DNA of 64,000 bases. Origin: Spongilla lacustris (taxonomy: Eukaryota; Porifera; Demospongiae; Spongillida; Spongillidae). Below are positions 1 to 10,920 of this stretch, piece by piece. The first letter of the stretch is position 1. Each line of letters starts with the position of its first letter. Below the pieces are notes generated by a model, which made no database searches, was not told the origin of the DNA, and was given only the letters and a program-made list of their open reading frames with translations. The stretch covers positions 9,889,254 to 9,953,253 of the forward strand of contig OX442415.1 of NCBI GenBank assembly GCA_949361645.1, read 5' to 3'. The position numbers and the translations under genes are program-made.

Positions 1-1553
1 AAATGACCTGAAGCAAGAATGTATGACCCTGAGATGTCACACTCATAGTTGAATTGAAGATCCTCAAAACCACTGCAAATGTGACAAATAACTGCATTAA
101 TAAACAAAAACACTTGCAACTCTGACACATCGCTGCCCGTGGTGAGATCATTGTACTTTTTGATAACCTTCATCAAATCATCAACATTAATGTTTGCTGG
201 AAGTTCTTGCTGTGAGAATTGTAATTCTTCAATAGGCTTAACTAACATATGAGAAGTCACAAGTTTCCATAGTCAGGCTCTTTTTTCTTTTATTCAGCAC
301 TTTATTCAGTTTATCCCAACGATCTTTTCTTGCTATAAAATATAGTGAAATTCATTGATACACATGTACATGTATGCACACATACAAACTAACTTCCTCC
401 CATTTTATAATCTCCACAATTGCCCCCAAATGGTTAAGTGGTTGCCATGACAATTGTGGTTTTTGTTTCATAAGCCCCATTTAATTGGCCACCAATACCA
501 ACAATAATATATATTGGATATGCAAGTCACCTGAGTCCAAAATTCAACATACTTTTATAAGCATCATCTTCTCGTTGCATTTCTCTCTTCCTCTTCCTGG
601 AAGCTGGAAATTAAAAGTTGCAAGTAAATAATGTACTAAACAATTTTCTTTCTCTATTTCTCATATGAACTTACATGGATTGAAAGCTTCATGAACAATC
701 ATTTGCATATTCTCAACATATGTTACGCATGCGAACACATGCTCTTTGCATTTCTTTGCATCCTCTCTGCATTGCTTTATATTATCTTTGTCCTTTTCCT
801 TTTTAGCTTCTGCTACTCTCCGATTAGCATCTGCTAAATCCTCTCTAGCCTTATCTAATTCTTTTGTAGCCTTATCTAATTCTTTTGTAGCCTTATCTAT
901 TCTCTTAGCAGCAGTATCATCATCCACTATATCCTGCTAAAGAAATACAAATACAAAGGGACAAGTCTGAACACACGTAATAATGAATTTACCCCAGCCA
1001 CCTGTTTCTTAAAAGTAACAATGTCCAGTCCCTCACCATTTTCTTTTTTATGAGTACACACATGTACATATACAGACCAATATGTTAGCACACACTACGT
1101 ACTGATGTATATACACAAAGCACTATCATAATATTCACCTTTCATGAATCATGTGGGTATTTGACGATTATGGGATCATCTCATGACCACTTGTGTTACA
1201 GGTAAGGCCTAAGCTTACTACTAGTTGATAAAGGAGATGTCAGGACCATAAAAAGAATACAAAATCTATCTATGCATTTCCACAGGCCCCAAACATAGTA
1301 CGTTGCCTTCATGTAGTCAGGCCCCTCCCTTAGATAACGGGACCCATACCAAGCATAAATGTCATCCATGCAACGGTAAAGCTCAAGCTCTCAACATAGT
1401 TAGCTGCCCTCCCCAAGCCCAACCAACCTCCTATATGTAGTCTGACACACACATGGACATGGATGGATGAAGCATTACCTCTTCATCCTCCACCACTTCC
1501 TGGACTTCATCCTCCACCACTTCCTGGACATCTTCCTTCTTGTCTTCATCCAT
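1..1553 (-). CDS. 5' part of an unrecognised coiled-coil gene with a basic, nuclear-signal-like segment (4 exons, cut by window start)
   Basis: I built this by splicing on the minus strand: exon A 1553-1479, B 933-675, C 603-553, D 241 to the window edge. Every junction has GT and AG and the phases agree (0, 1, 1). Exon A starts MDEDKKED and is acidic with an internal repeat (VQEVVEDE twice). Exon B is an 86-residue highly charged helix with KATKELD repeated, a likely coiled coil. Exon C carries SRKRKREMQRED, a nuclear-localisation-like basic patch. Exon D (IKPIEELQFSQQELPAN and on) stays open to base 1. The acidic/basic low-complexity N-terminus split over tiny exons resembles the gene at 41640-46097, and both lie behind the same 5' module, so a common family is plausible but not shown. 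No catalytic motif is visible in the part present. The start is the first ATG in exon A; a further 5' exon is possible because GTAAGA follows an ATG at 1622. Confidence 0.6.
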
Positions 1554-1884
1554 CAACCACCTACAACTGAGCAGGACGCAATTTGACCAAAGAATTGGCA
1601 CGAACCAAATCTTTCTTACCATGATTCTGATTATAGTTGTATTGATTCTGTATTAAAAATTACTAACTTAAAAATAACTAAATAAGATAATTCCCCTGGA
1701 AACAGGGGGGTTGGTTCCAGGAGGCAAAATAGTTCCTGAACCAGATATCTACATGTATCTGTTTGCTTATAATGCTAAGGGCTTGGTCTGTTTTTTTTTT
1801 TTACACATGACTCACACACTCTCGTTCACAACTTGTATTGTTGTGCGCATGTGTACATTCACATAGATCCAAGTATTTTATTCC

Positions 1885-2160
1885 TCTACCCACAAAACCA
1901 GCTTCCACTCCCCTCCCAAACACCCTCAATCATCAGCTATTTTATCTGGTTCTAAATAAAGCCTCATGGGAGCCTCACCAAGCTGAATGGTCGATAATAA
2001 GCGACCACTAAGTCTCCAACCAGGGACAGAATATACTGGCGGTCACTAGCAACCGCTAGAGTGAAAAAAAAAAGGAGGAAGGAGATTAATTCTTTTTTAA
2101 CCCGACCATAGAACGAAGATAGCCTAAAGTGCTTATAAGGCGTGTACCTTATATGGTGTG
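1885..2160 (-). promoter_or_regulatory. Recurrent 5' module, copy 1 (upstream of the coiled-coil gene)
   Basis: This stretch matches, on the minus strand, the sequence upstream of the gene at 41640 (41330-41600 on plus). Shared blocks include CTTTAGGCTATCTTCGTTCT, TATATTCTGTCCCTGGTT, ATTCAGCTT, then a GTGAGG or GTAAGG splice-donor-like site followed by CTCCCATGAGGCTTTATTTA. Other copies lie at 6790-6850/12135-12260, 12930-13450, 36951-37108 and 41030-41605. The conserved donor suggests that each copy carries a non-coding first exon and promoter. The promoter role is inference. Confidence 0.5.
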
Positions 2161-3000
2161 TGCCTAAAATGTCTGATTTGGTGTGTGTGTGTGTTGCAAC
2201 TTGATCTGTGATGTCTTGTCTGCATGCAAATCAATAATTATAATTTAAAACGATATATGTAGTAATTTACACCTATTTGTCATATTGTCATGGGTGGTTA
2301 TACAATAATGGAGATTTGTTATTAAAGGAAACTCATGCATGTTTGTGTGCAATAAGGTGTGGTCACCTGACGTTCATGTGGCATTCTTGTCCACATACCC
2401 AACCTTATACGATCAGCCTTATGTCTGGGAACAAGACTATGGTGGTCAATTGACCAGACATACCCTGGTTCCAATCCAATTCCAAGCAAGTTTTCAAAGA
2501 AGAAACAAGATCAAGAAAGATGATAACTGTTATTTAACAGATTAGTGCCCAAATTACGTTACGTTATTGAATACGTTATGGCCCAGATTAAATTTTAAAT
2601 TTTCTTAGTTTTAATATAGCCTGAGTGACGCGTCATATAACATTCAAACGGTTTCTATTGTGAACTTTATGATAAAAAATGCTACGAGAGTTTGGCTTTC
2701 TGACGGTGCAAACCGATCGGTTTGATTACTCGTGAAACAGATACAACTACGGAACGAAGCCATCAAGTAGCGCTCGCGACTGTCATGGCGGCTTGGACAA
2801 ACAGGTTAGCGCGTAACTTTGTTGTGCGCACTACATGTATATTGACTTTGGTATTCAGTTCAAACTACTTCTCTTTCGTGCATGAAAGTGGGTCTATGAG
2901 ACGCGCACCTATCGCATAGGCCTTGGCTAATCCTATCGTTCTCAATCTGTACGTAGCAATTAGCGGGTTTGTATTGATTGCTAAGAAGTAGCAGGGGAGT
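2161..3000. other. Mostly unassigned sequence; possible tiny first exon at 2785-2804
   Basis: On plus, an ATGGCGGCTTGG at 2785 runs 20 bases into a good donor (AACAG then GTTAGC). The surrounding sequence is GC-rich with a GCGCG-type context, as at promoters. A possible partner exon begins after CATAG at 4337 and is open in two frames, so the join is not decisive. No product can be named. The rest of the stretch shows nothing I recognise. Confidence 0.2.
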
Positions 3001-3114
3001 TTATTTACCTTTGCTGTAACACTTTGCACTAGCTACTTTTGACCGTTCTATGTCTACTATGGTGGCAGCTGGTATGTACGTACATGTATGCTCTAATAAT
3101 AGCGCAAGTGTGGA

Positions 3115-4180
3115 GTAGAGAGTGTGATGGTAATAGTGTGTGCATGTGTGTAGTGTGATGGTACAAGTGTGTGCATGTGTGTAGTGTGATGGTACAAGTG
3201 TGTAGTGTGATGGTACAAGTGTGTGCTTGTGTGTAGTGTGATGGTACAAGTGTGTGCATGTGTGTAGTGTGATGGTACAAGTGTGTGCATGTGTGTAGTG
3301 TGATGGTACAAGTATGTGCTTGTGTGTAGTGTGTGTGCTTGTGTGTAGTGTGATGGTACAAGTGTGTGCATGTGTGTAGTGTGATGGTACAAGTGTGTGC
3401 TTGTGTGTAGTGTCATGGCACAAGTGTGTGCTTGTGTGTAGTGTGATGGTACAAGTGTGTGCATGTGTGTAGTGTCATGGCACAAGTGTGTGCATGTGTG
3501 TAGTGTGATGGTACAAGTGTGTGCATGTGTGTAGTGTGATGGCACAAGTGTGTGCATGTGTGTAGTGTTATGGTAGAGCGTGTGCATGTGTATAGTGTGA
3601 TGGTACAAGTGTGTGCATGTGTGTAGTGTGATGGTACAAGTGTGCATGTGTGTAGTGTGATGGTACAAGTGTGTGCATGTGTGTAGTGTCATGGCACAAG
3701 TGTGTGCTTGTGTGTAGTGTGATGGTACAAGTGTGTGCATGTGTGTAGTGTCATGGCACAAGTGTGTGCATGTGTGTAGTGTGATGGTACAAGTGTGTGC
3801 ATGTGTGTAGTGTGATGGCACAAGTGTGTGCATGTGTGTAGTGTTATGGTAGAGCGTGTGCATGTGTGTAGTGTGATGGTACAAGTGTGTGCATGTGTGT
3901 AGTGTGATGGTACAAGTGTGTGCATGTGTGTAGTGTGATGGTACAAGTGTGTGCATGTGTGTAGTGTGATGGTACAAGTGTGTGCATGTGTGTAGTGTGA
4001 TGGTACAAGTGTGTGCTTGTGTGTAGTGTGATGGTACAAGTGTGTGCATGTGTGTAGTGTGATGGTACAAGTGTGTGCATGTGTGTAGTGTGATGGCACA
4101 AGTGTGTGCTTGTGTGTAGTGTGATGGCACAAGGGTACAAGTGTGTGCATGTGTGTAGTGTGATGGTACAAGTATTTGCA
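3115..4180. repeat. 31-bp TG-rich minisatellite, about 34 copies
   Basis: GATGGTACAAGTGTGTGCAT plus GTGTGTAGTGT recurs every 31 bp. Variants include GATGGCACAAG and CATGGCACAAG. A few units are shortened, near 3330, 3565 and 3640. The unit has no stop in several minus frames, which gives histidine/threonine-rich open frames of up to about 360 codons that are not genes. Degenerate units continue to about 4250. Confidence 0.95.
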
Positions 4181-4445
4181 TGTGTGGGGGTACTAGTGTG
4201 CACCTGTTGTAGGGATGGTACTAGTGTGTACATGTGTGTAGGAGGGAGGAGCACTGGATTGTGGCTCAAAGTATAAACTTTATCCTATGTGTAGCCCACT
4301 TCAAACATTTCAAATGCTGATTTCCCTCCATCATAGGTTACACTTTCCATCCCTACTACTGTCACTGGACAAGCTGGAAGTATCTGGAAACATGCCCTGG
4401 CATCCTCCCTTGTGAATGTTCGCTTCCGTTTATTTATATGAAAAT

Positions 4446-4997
4446 AGGGTTGAGCGCTAAAGGCTATTTTTGCCCCACCATTCGGATATCCGCGGAGGAT
4501 AATTTTATATAGCTATTCGGATCAAAATTCGGATTCTTAATACAGTTTTTAAAATCATGTACATGTACATGTATTTGTACCAATTTTATTCGATCACAAA
4601 TCATTTTGCAAAGTTTTGTAGGCTGTGTTGTACAACCTGGTCCTTTTTGACTTGCTAGGACAACTTGCTAGGACAACACATATAGAACACATGTACATAG
4701 GGCTTGTAGGCTCATTTCTAAACCAAGGAGATCTACATGTAATCCTTTTGGTTGAAGATCAGGGATCAGGTTTGGCAGCTATGATTTTTGAGGGTTAACA
4801 GTATCAGCTGGTTATTCAACTGTTATTGTTGCTTATCAGTAATAATCAGTCTAAATACATGTAAACCACATGCTTCTACCACATGCTTCTACACCACATG
4901 AAACCATAATTCAGGCAATTAATATCCTATTCAGATCATTCCAAAATGGACCCTCCATTACGCTGCCATGCCATGGCATCTGATAGTGCCTAAGCCT
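4446..4997 (+). repeat. 0.55-kb dispersed repeat, copy 1 (probable non-autonomous DNA element)
   Basis: It starts AGGGTTGAGCGCTAAAGG and ends ATAGTGCCTAAGCCT, and matches 5853-6405 over its whole length with small indels. The two ends form an imperfect inverted repeat (about 12 of 18 positions). It has no coding capacity. I see no clear target duplication, so the superfamily is undetermined. It interrupts the open frame that begins at 4337. Confidence 0.65.
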
Positions 4998-5640
4998 ACT
5001 CCCTCCCCTCCCTCCCTCCCATGCTCCCATGTTGTTTTTGAAAAAGAATTGGGTCCCTTTTTAAAATAAATACAACCGCTTTGTACATGTACATGTAAAG
5101 CATTCAATGGTCGATATGAAAAAAAAAATGCATGCAAAGCTGCAACTGGCATCTAGTTTACCAAAACCTGTCTAGTGCTCTCTGTTATTACCACAATGTG
5201 GAATGTGCAAAAGCATAGCTGTTATGTGTAAGCTAGCAACCTCCAGGGCCACCTTAGTCAGTACATCAATCATGACCACTCATTCTCAACATGTGGTACC
5301 ATCATACTACATTTTAGCACATCACTTATGTCATGCACCTGGCCTCAACAACCTCATCCCCAGGCCTACACATCACCTGACATCTTCATTACATCATCTA
5401 ATGTCACTTCCTCCTCCCATGGTTCATTGCACACAAACACACATGCCCTCACACACCAATCACACACTTCACCACATACTTCTGCCTCCATCTTTGAAGC
5501 CATACAAATTCACACCATGCATCTCCACCTGGCCAGCATGTTCCAATGCACACAATATTCTACTCACAGATCACTGCCACAGTCCACACATATCACAAGG
5601 ATACATATCACCAACAAGACATTGCACTAGTCTGTAACCA
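4998..5640. other. No gene recognised; CA/TC-rich sequence
   Basis: It contains a short CT-rich run (about 5000-5030) and a C/A-rich stretch (5390-5600). The latter keeps two plus frames open through composition alone. Nothing functional is supported. Confidence 0.5.
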
Positions 5641-5645
5641 CTCAC

Positions 5646-5736
5646 CTTGTCCTGCTGGTTGGCATGGCAACCACCCTCAAGTAGCATCTTGACGCACTCC
5701 ACATGTCCCCTCTCTGATGCCTTCGCTCCAACCGTC
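5646..5736 (-). CDS. Single ankyrin-repeat exon
   Basis: The minus-strand segment is bounded by an acceptor (ATACAG at 5742-5737) and a donor (GTGAGT from 5645). After the first base it encodes TVGAKASERGHVECVKMLLE then GGCHANQQDK. This matches the ankyrin consensus: the helix-helix core A-S-x-x-G-H-x-x-x-V-K-x-L-L, then G and the N-x-Q-D turn. Ankyrin repeats mediate protein binding. One exon encoding about one repeat, 91 bp long and phase-compatible, is typical of invertebrate ankyrin genes. No other exon of the gene is visible between the flanking 0.55-kb repeats, so this is a fragment or part of a gene whose other exons I cannot recognise. Confidence 0.6.
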
Positions 5737-5852
5737 CTGTATGAGGAAATGACATATCATAGTGTACCAAGAAGGTCAGATACAACCAACCCATCTCTGC
5801 CATCACTGCACACAGACAACACACATGCTCCAACAACAGAACTGACCTACCT

Positions 5853-6405
5853 AGGGTTGAGCGCTAAAGGCTTTTTTTGCCCCACCATTCGGATATCCGC
5901 GAAGGATAATTTTAGATAGCTATTCGGATCAAAATTCGGATTCTTAATACAGTTTTTACATCTATTTGTAACAATCACAATCACATCACAAATCATTTTG
6001 CGATGTTTTGTAGGCTGTATGTGTTGTACAACCTGGTCTAATTAACTTGCTAGGACAACACATATAGAACACATGTACATAGGGCTTGTAGGCTCATTGG
6101 AGAATTCATTTTTGAACCAAGGAGATCTAATCCTTTTGGTTTGGCTTTTGGTTGAAGATCAGGGATTAGGTTTGGCAGCTATGATTTTTGTTCACTTTTG
6201 AGGGTTAACAGTATCAGCTGGTTATTCAACTGTTATTGTTGCTTATCCTTAATAATCAGTCTAAACCACCTTTGGGCTACATGTATACCACATGCTTCTA
6301 CCACGTGAAACCATAATTGCCTGCAATTAATATCCTATTCGGATCATTCGGATACTAACCCTCCATTAGGCTGCCGTGCCGCGGCATCCGATAGTGCCTA
6401 AGCCT
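5853..6405 (+). repeat. 0.55-kb dispersed repeat, copy 2
   Basis: Same element as 4446-4997 in the same orientation, ending ATAGTGCCTAAGCCT at 6405. It differs by small insertions (for example near 6090 and 6140). The two copies flank the ankyrin exon. Confidence 0.65.
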
Positions 6406-6789
6406 ATATGAAAATTCATTATTTGTGTATGCCACTGATTTATTGCGGTAATTGTCACCTTTTTTGTGGGAATTTTTTCAACGCAACCTTTCAAACAGAA
6501 CCTTGGAAACTGAAGCCCTAGGTGTGGCGAAGCTTCGTCGCTAATATTAGGTCTTGAAAGCTAACCGTTGCGTAACGCCACTATTGTACAGTCTACTATT
6601 GCATTTGGACGCTTCCGCGCGTCCGTGGGGGGGGACTTCAGTACATTGACGCGTGCACGAGTCCGTGGGCACTAATCTGTTAATAACATGTTGAGAACCA
6701 TCATGCCAGCCCCCTTACCATGGGACTATACCCTCATCATGCCAGTCCCTGCTATAAATAGCTGAAATTCACATATTATTATCACTACC
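6406..6789. other. No gene recognised
   Basis: A/T-rich at first, then a GC-rich patch with a G run (about 6626-6634). I see no exon, RNA or repeat structure that I can support. Confidence 0.4.
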
Positions 6790-6850
6790 CAGCTTCCAAC
6801 CTGTCCCTCCAAACACCATCACCTATTTTATGTGGTTCTAAAAAATAAAG

Positions 6851-7194
6851 CTTAATTCCCCACTTAGCAAGTGCGAACTAACCCAGCCCGAACATGCGTC
6901 CCATTGACTGTATGTCCCATTGACTGTATGCGGTAAAAAAGGGGGGTAAGGCAGAGCACCCTGTGAGACCACGTGCCCAAATGGCTATAGGTAGCTAAGT
7001 GAGGCAAGAGCCGACCGCCATACCCTAGGCTAGCAGATAGCCATCGTAGGGTGAATGGGGTGCAAGCTGTATGCGTAGCCTTAGGTAAGGCGCTGACCGC
7101 CATGCCCTAGGTTGCGTGACCATTGTGGGGCAGATGGGGTGCGGGCCGTAGTACAATAGCCATGTGTTGAGCAGTGGCCCCCCAGGGGACCGCC
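6851..7194 (-). repeat. Ngaro split direct repeat B2
   Basis: 344 bp, the outer 3' copy. It matches 7643-7986 base for base by eye (offset 792). The internal 79-codon frame is duplicated with it and is not a separate gene. Confidence 0.9.
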
Positions 7195-7383
7195 TACCTA
7201 TTTTTAATGAGATAAGAGCAGCAAATGGCATCCATACACATATAAGTGTGCACAAAAATATAGAATACAGCAAAATTATAGAATACAGTTCATACAAGCC
7301 ATGTCAATCACAGAAGTACATGTATCACATTGAGAACAAATGACAGAACACAAATTACAAGATACGGGGAGTTGGTGGGAGGG

Positions 7384-7643
7384 TGACTACTTTGAGAAGT
7401 TCGTGCTAACTGAACTGAGTGAAGCATGTTGTTGACGAACTTATATACAGGTATACCCCAGGGCAGGTCTATGCCTGTTTATGCAGGTCTACATGCATGT
7501 ACATGCATGCCCAGGGCAGGCCTGTGCAGGTCAACATGCAGGCTTGTGCAAGTGGGTTGATACAGGATTGATGTGGTTTAACACCTTAGTGCATGAGGCT
7601 CTTGCTAAATTCCCATTAAACACTGTTTCTACCAAACAGTACC
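7384..7643 (-). repeat. Ngaro split direct repeat A2
   Basis: 260 bp, matching 11875-12134 (offset 4491). It abuts B1 with one shared base. It contains nested short repeats (CAGGTCTA, TACATGCATG, CCAGGGCAGG). Confidence 0.9.
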
Positions 7644-7986
7644 TTAATTCCCCACTTAGCAAGTGCGAACTAACCCAGCCCGAACATGCGTCCCATTGAC
7701 TGTATGTCCCATTGACTGTATGCGGTAAAAAAGGGGGGTAAGGCAGAGCACCCTGTGAGACCACGTGCCCAAATGGCTATAGGTAGCTAAGTGAGGCAAG
7801 AGCCGACCGCCATACCCTAGGCTAGCAGATAGCCATCGTAGGGTGAATGGGGTGCAAGCTGTATGCGTAGCCTTAGGTAAGGCGCTGACCGCCATGCCCT
7901 AGGTTGCGTGACCATTGTGGGGCAGATGGGGTGCGGGCCGTAGTACAATAGCCATGTGTTGAGCAGTGGCCCCCCAGGGGACCGCC
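7643..7986 (-). repeat. Ngaro split direct repeat B1
   Basis: 344 bp, directly joined to A2. The B1-A2 junction is the internal complementary site expected for circularisation in this element class. Confidence 0.9.
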
Positions 7987-8098
7987 CAAAGTTAACCCCC
8001 CATAAAGGCTGTATTTCAAGTGTTGGTGCCAATGGTATGTAAGTAACAAGGGAAACATGTGAAAGAGTACAAGCACAACAAGCATAGTTTGATAACAG

Positions 8099-9139
8099 TT
8101 AAGGAGCTCTAGCAATCTGTGCTGTCGTCGAGGAGTGGTTTGGTGTATGGCGAACATATACTGAATATGCATTACTCCGCCAACGGCCTAGTTGCTTGAT
8201 AGTTTCAGTAGGCAGGCCAGCTCTTGCTGCAGCTGTGGCTGCACCTATTCTAAAGCTGTGGGTATTAAAGTTCCTGGGGTCGTACCCAATACGACGCAGC
8301 AATGAACGGAGGGTAGACCGAAGCCTTTGGGATGACAGGGGCCTACCAGATGCGAAATGAAATAATGGGGCACCTGGTTTGGCATGACAGCATTTCAAGT
8401 AGGACTTCATGGTTAGAACTGGACAGCAAACGTCGCCCGTGAGTCCCATTGAAATGCTGGACCCGTTCCCCAGCTGATCGGTCTTCGAGTACTTGATGTT
8501 CAGCTTCAGCTCATCAGTTGTAAGTAGGACGTCCTTCCTGGTTAAAAAACGCCCCCTTCTCATGGCTTTCCTGTTTGTTGTAAACTCGCTGACTCTGAGG
8601 AAGCCAAAGAAGGCCACTGACAAGGCTGCCTGCATCATGAGTCGATCGTGGGTGGAAAGCGACTTCTTTGAATGCAGGGATTTGGACAGATCTTTGAGCA
8701 TCTTCATGGTTAGTGGGTGTCTCATTGCCGACCCTGACCCAGCAGCCTGTTTTCTCTGGAGCCCTCTAAGAGCAAGCTTGAGTCTCGGATTCCCTGTTAC
8801 AGGGCTCCAAAAGCCATTCGAGTGGTGGAGGTGCGAGATGGCTGCTAGGTACACCCTGATAGTCTTCACACTCAGTGTATTGCTCAGGTGGGCTGCAAAC
8901 AGAGCTACAGAGTGTTTGCTGGCTGGGCATGGCCGCAAATGGAGCTGTTCACAAAATGCCAAAAACTTCTCGATACCCACTCTGTAAGTACTTCGCGTGG
9001 AGGGGGCTATGGCATGCGTGACGAGTCTTGCAAGCTGTCGCTCTACAGTTCTGCAAGGTCGGGCGGGACCGGGGTGGGATTGCGATCTGCCTGGGGAGCA
9101 AGATGAAAAAATTTTAACAGCTGATTTCTGGACAAGCAA
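8099..9139 (-). CDS. Tyrosine recombinase of the Ngaro element
   Basis: 346 residues. It integrates the circular cDNA by site-specific strand exchange through a 3'-phosphotyrosine. The N-terminal SAM-like, core-binding region is at about 32-130 (TRSTYRVGIEKFLAFCEQ). The catalytic part has Arg182 (FLRVSE), the box H-x-x-R at His294/Arg297 (THSFRIGAATAA), Trp320 in LGRWRSNAYSVYVR, and the nucleophile Tyr328. All core residues of the family are present and no stop interrupts the frame. It is the third ORF of the element and overlaps the RT ORF by 97 bp. Its frame is -1 relative to RT, so it may be made by slippage in the overlap (TTA AAA TTT TTT CAT in RT frame) or from its own ATG at 9139. Confidence 0.92.
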   Translation of the reverse strand: MLVQKSAVKIFSSCSPGRSQSHPGPARPCRTVERQLARLVTHAIAPSTRSTYRVGIEKFLAFCEQLHLRPCPASKHSVALFAAHLSNTLSVKTIRVYLAAISHLHHSNGFWSPVTGNPRLKLALRGLQRKQAAGSGSAMRHPLTMKMLKDLSKSLHSKKSLSTHDRLMMQAALSVAFFGFLRVSEFTTNRKAMRRGRFLTRKDVLLTTDELKLNIKYSKTDQLGNGSSISMGLTGDVCCPVLTMKSYLKCCHAKPGAPLFHFASGRPLSSQRLRSTLRSLLRRIGYDPRNFNTHSFRIGAATAAARAGLPTETIKQLGRWRSNAYSVYVRHTPNHSSTTAQIARAP

Positions 9140-10920
9140 TCAGCAATGCAATTTAGACTGCCTGGGATATGCACCAAGCGCAAGGTGAAGTTCTGGGATG
9201 CTGCGATGAAAAATAGTCGACGGAGAAGCTTAGAAAGTTGGAGATCTTTAGCGTTTTGAGACGACCACGCATTGACGATAGCGAGATTGTCACACTTGAA
9301 AGTGATACGGTGGTTGGATAGTCTCGAACCCCAAATGGTCGCTGCTGCTACAATGGCAAACAGTTCCTGCCATTGGATAGAACGCAGTGGTAGCCTCTGA
9401 CTTGGGCTCCAGTCTCCGCGAAACCATGACCCTTGAAAATAGCCACCAAAACCCAGTGCACCGGAAGCATCCGTGTATAGGGATAGGTCATCTGCGTCCT
9501 TCCAGACAGGGTCAATGAACATTGCTTTGCCATTCCATGAGGGTAGAAAGTCGTGCCACCACTTGAGGTCTTCGCGGGTTTCGGCATTCAGATAAACATG
9601 ATGGTGAAGTTTATCCACCGATGTTGACAGTTGGATCAGCCGCCGGCAGAAGAGGCGCCCTGCTGGTACCACTCTAGCCGCAAATGCTAACCTCCCTATC
9701 AGGGAGAGTAGCTCTCTCTTGGTGGCTGTGCGACGTCCCAACCAATTGGTAACTGCCTGCGAGATCTCCTTGAGCTTCTCTGGTGGTAGACGTAGTTCCT
9801 GGTTGACCGTGTCCAGGGTAATGCCTAGAAACGTCAGTGTGGATGCTGGACCCTCGAGTTTGTCCATTGCCACCGGGACACCAAGGTTGCTACACAGGGA
9901 CAGCATTGCTTGGACAGAGTTCTGGCAATGATCCTGACCGGCTGGACCTACAAGCAGGAAATCATCCAGGTAGTGTAACCCTTCGACAAAGTAGTTGTTC
10001 TGCAGAATCCACATAATTGCCTCGGCAAGATGGTTGAATAGATGGGGGGAAGAGCGCAGTCCGAATGGGAGGCAGGTGTCCATGTAGAACTTCCCCTTCC
10101 AGCACATGCCTAGGAGGTTCCAGTCGTCAGGATGCACAGGGACCATGCGAAACGCAGACTTCAGGTCTATCTTGGCCATCAGAGCCGCGGGACCATGCCC
10201 ATGCACCATCTTCACTGCATCATCCATGGAGATGTAGTGAAGAGTATATTCCTCCTTAGAGATGGAATCATTGATACTCACACCCGCTGGGGCTGATAGA
10301 TGGAGAATTACTCGCCACTTCCCATTCTTTTTGGGAACCACACCTAGGCCAGAAGTCCTGAAGTTTGGCAACGGCGGTTCTAGGAATGGCCCATGAACCC
10401 GTCCTGCTTCCATCTCAAGGCGGAGCTCCTCTTCCACTGCAACAGGATGCTGTAGGGCTGATACCAAATTGCGTGCCACATAAGAAAATTGTGGACCATT
10501 ATAACCTATTTGTACACCATTAGTTATAACATCAAGAAGCCAGGAGACCCAGGCCTTGTCAGGATGATTAGCTAACTCACGCTCAAAGCTAGAACGGCGT
10601 AACGGCGTGCAGATCTTGCGATCCTCACCCAGGGGGCGGGGCCCCTCGAGTGCAGGCTTTGGCTGAGTGATCTCCCCCGCAGCCCACATTCCAACATTTG
10701 TGTGCGAAGGAGCACTGGAACCCCTTGATGCACTTGTCAAAGTTGAACTTCCTGCAGATCTCCTGCCCAGTGGAGGTGTGGGTAATTCTACCACTTGGGG
10801 TAGAGGGAGGACCTGTAACTCTTGAATCTGCCTGGCCTGCAGGTTGGAATTTAGAGGGCCGAAAGGGCTGCCTGGTTGCGCACCACACCAATATGTCTTC
10901 TTTGAGGTGGTCCCAGGCAA
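9043..10920 (-). CDS. Reverse transcriptase / RNase H of the Ngaro element
   Basis: The open frame codes for up to 625 residues; the part before about residue 100 overlaps the gag frame and is probably not used as such. RT motifs run in order: GLGVVPKKNGKWRVILHLSA (191-210), IDLKSAFRMVPVHPDDW (251 on), LPFGLRSSPHLFNHL, and the active site YLDDFLLVG with Asp319/Asp320. RNase H follows with the acidic residues Asp484 (YTDASGALGFGGYF), Glu519 (WQELFAIV), Asp544 (KCDNLAIVNAW) and Asp594 (CIADCLSR). This order, without a DDE integrase or protease, is typical of DIRS/Ngaro elements. Its frame is +1 relative to gag, and the gag stop (10627-10625) falls just before the RT core, so it is probably expressed by frameshifting or reinitiation. 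All catalytic residues are intact. Confidence 0.92.
   Translation of the reverse strand: MPGTTSKKTYWCGAQPGSPFGPLNSNLQARQIQELQVLPLPQVVELPTPPLGRRSAGSSTLTSASRGSSAPSHTNVGMWAAGEITQPKPALEGPRPLGEDRKICTPLRRSSFERELANHPDKAWVSWLLDVITNGVQIGYNGPQFSYVARNLVSALQHPVAVEEELRLEMEAGRVHGPFLEPPLPNFRTSGLGVVPKKNGKWRVILHLSAPAGVSINDSISKEEYTLHYISMDDAVKMVHGHGPAALMAKIDLKSAFRMVPVHPDDWNLLGMCWKGKFYMDTCLPFGLRSSPHLFNHLAEAIMWILQNNYFVEGLHYLDDFLLVGPAGQDHCQNSVQAMLSLCSNLGVPVAMDKLEGPASTLTFLGITLDTVNQELRLPPEKLKEISQAVTNWLGRRTATKRELLSLIGRLAFAARVVPAGRLFCRRLIQLSTSVDKLHHHVYLNAETREDLKWWHDFLPSWNGKAMFIDPVWKDADDLSLYTDASGALGFGGYFQGSWFRGDWSPSQRLPLRSIQWQELFAIVAAATIWGSRLSNHRITFKCDNLAIVNAWSSQNAKDLQLSKLLRRLFFIAASQNFTLRLVHIPGSLNCIADCLSRNQLLKFFHLAPQADRNPTPVPPDLAEL

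Noticed and set aside
3001..4269. Histidine/threonine-rich proteins of up to 362 residues
   Set aside because: Produced by the 31-bp TG-rich minisatellite; frames overlap each other and lack any domain.
5203..5637. 144-codon plus frame
   Set aside because: C/A-rich low-complexity composition with no domain; it overlaps a second open frame.
6864..7895. Two identical 79-codon minus frames (6864-7103, 7656-7895)
   Set aside because: They lie in the Ngaro B repeats and are duplicated with them; no independent evidence of coding.
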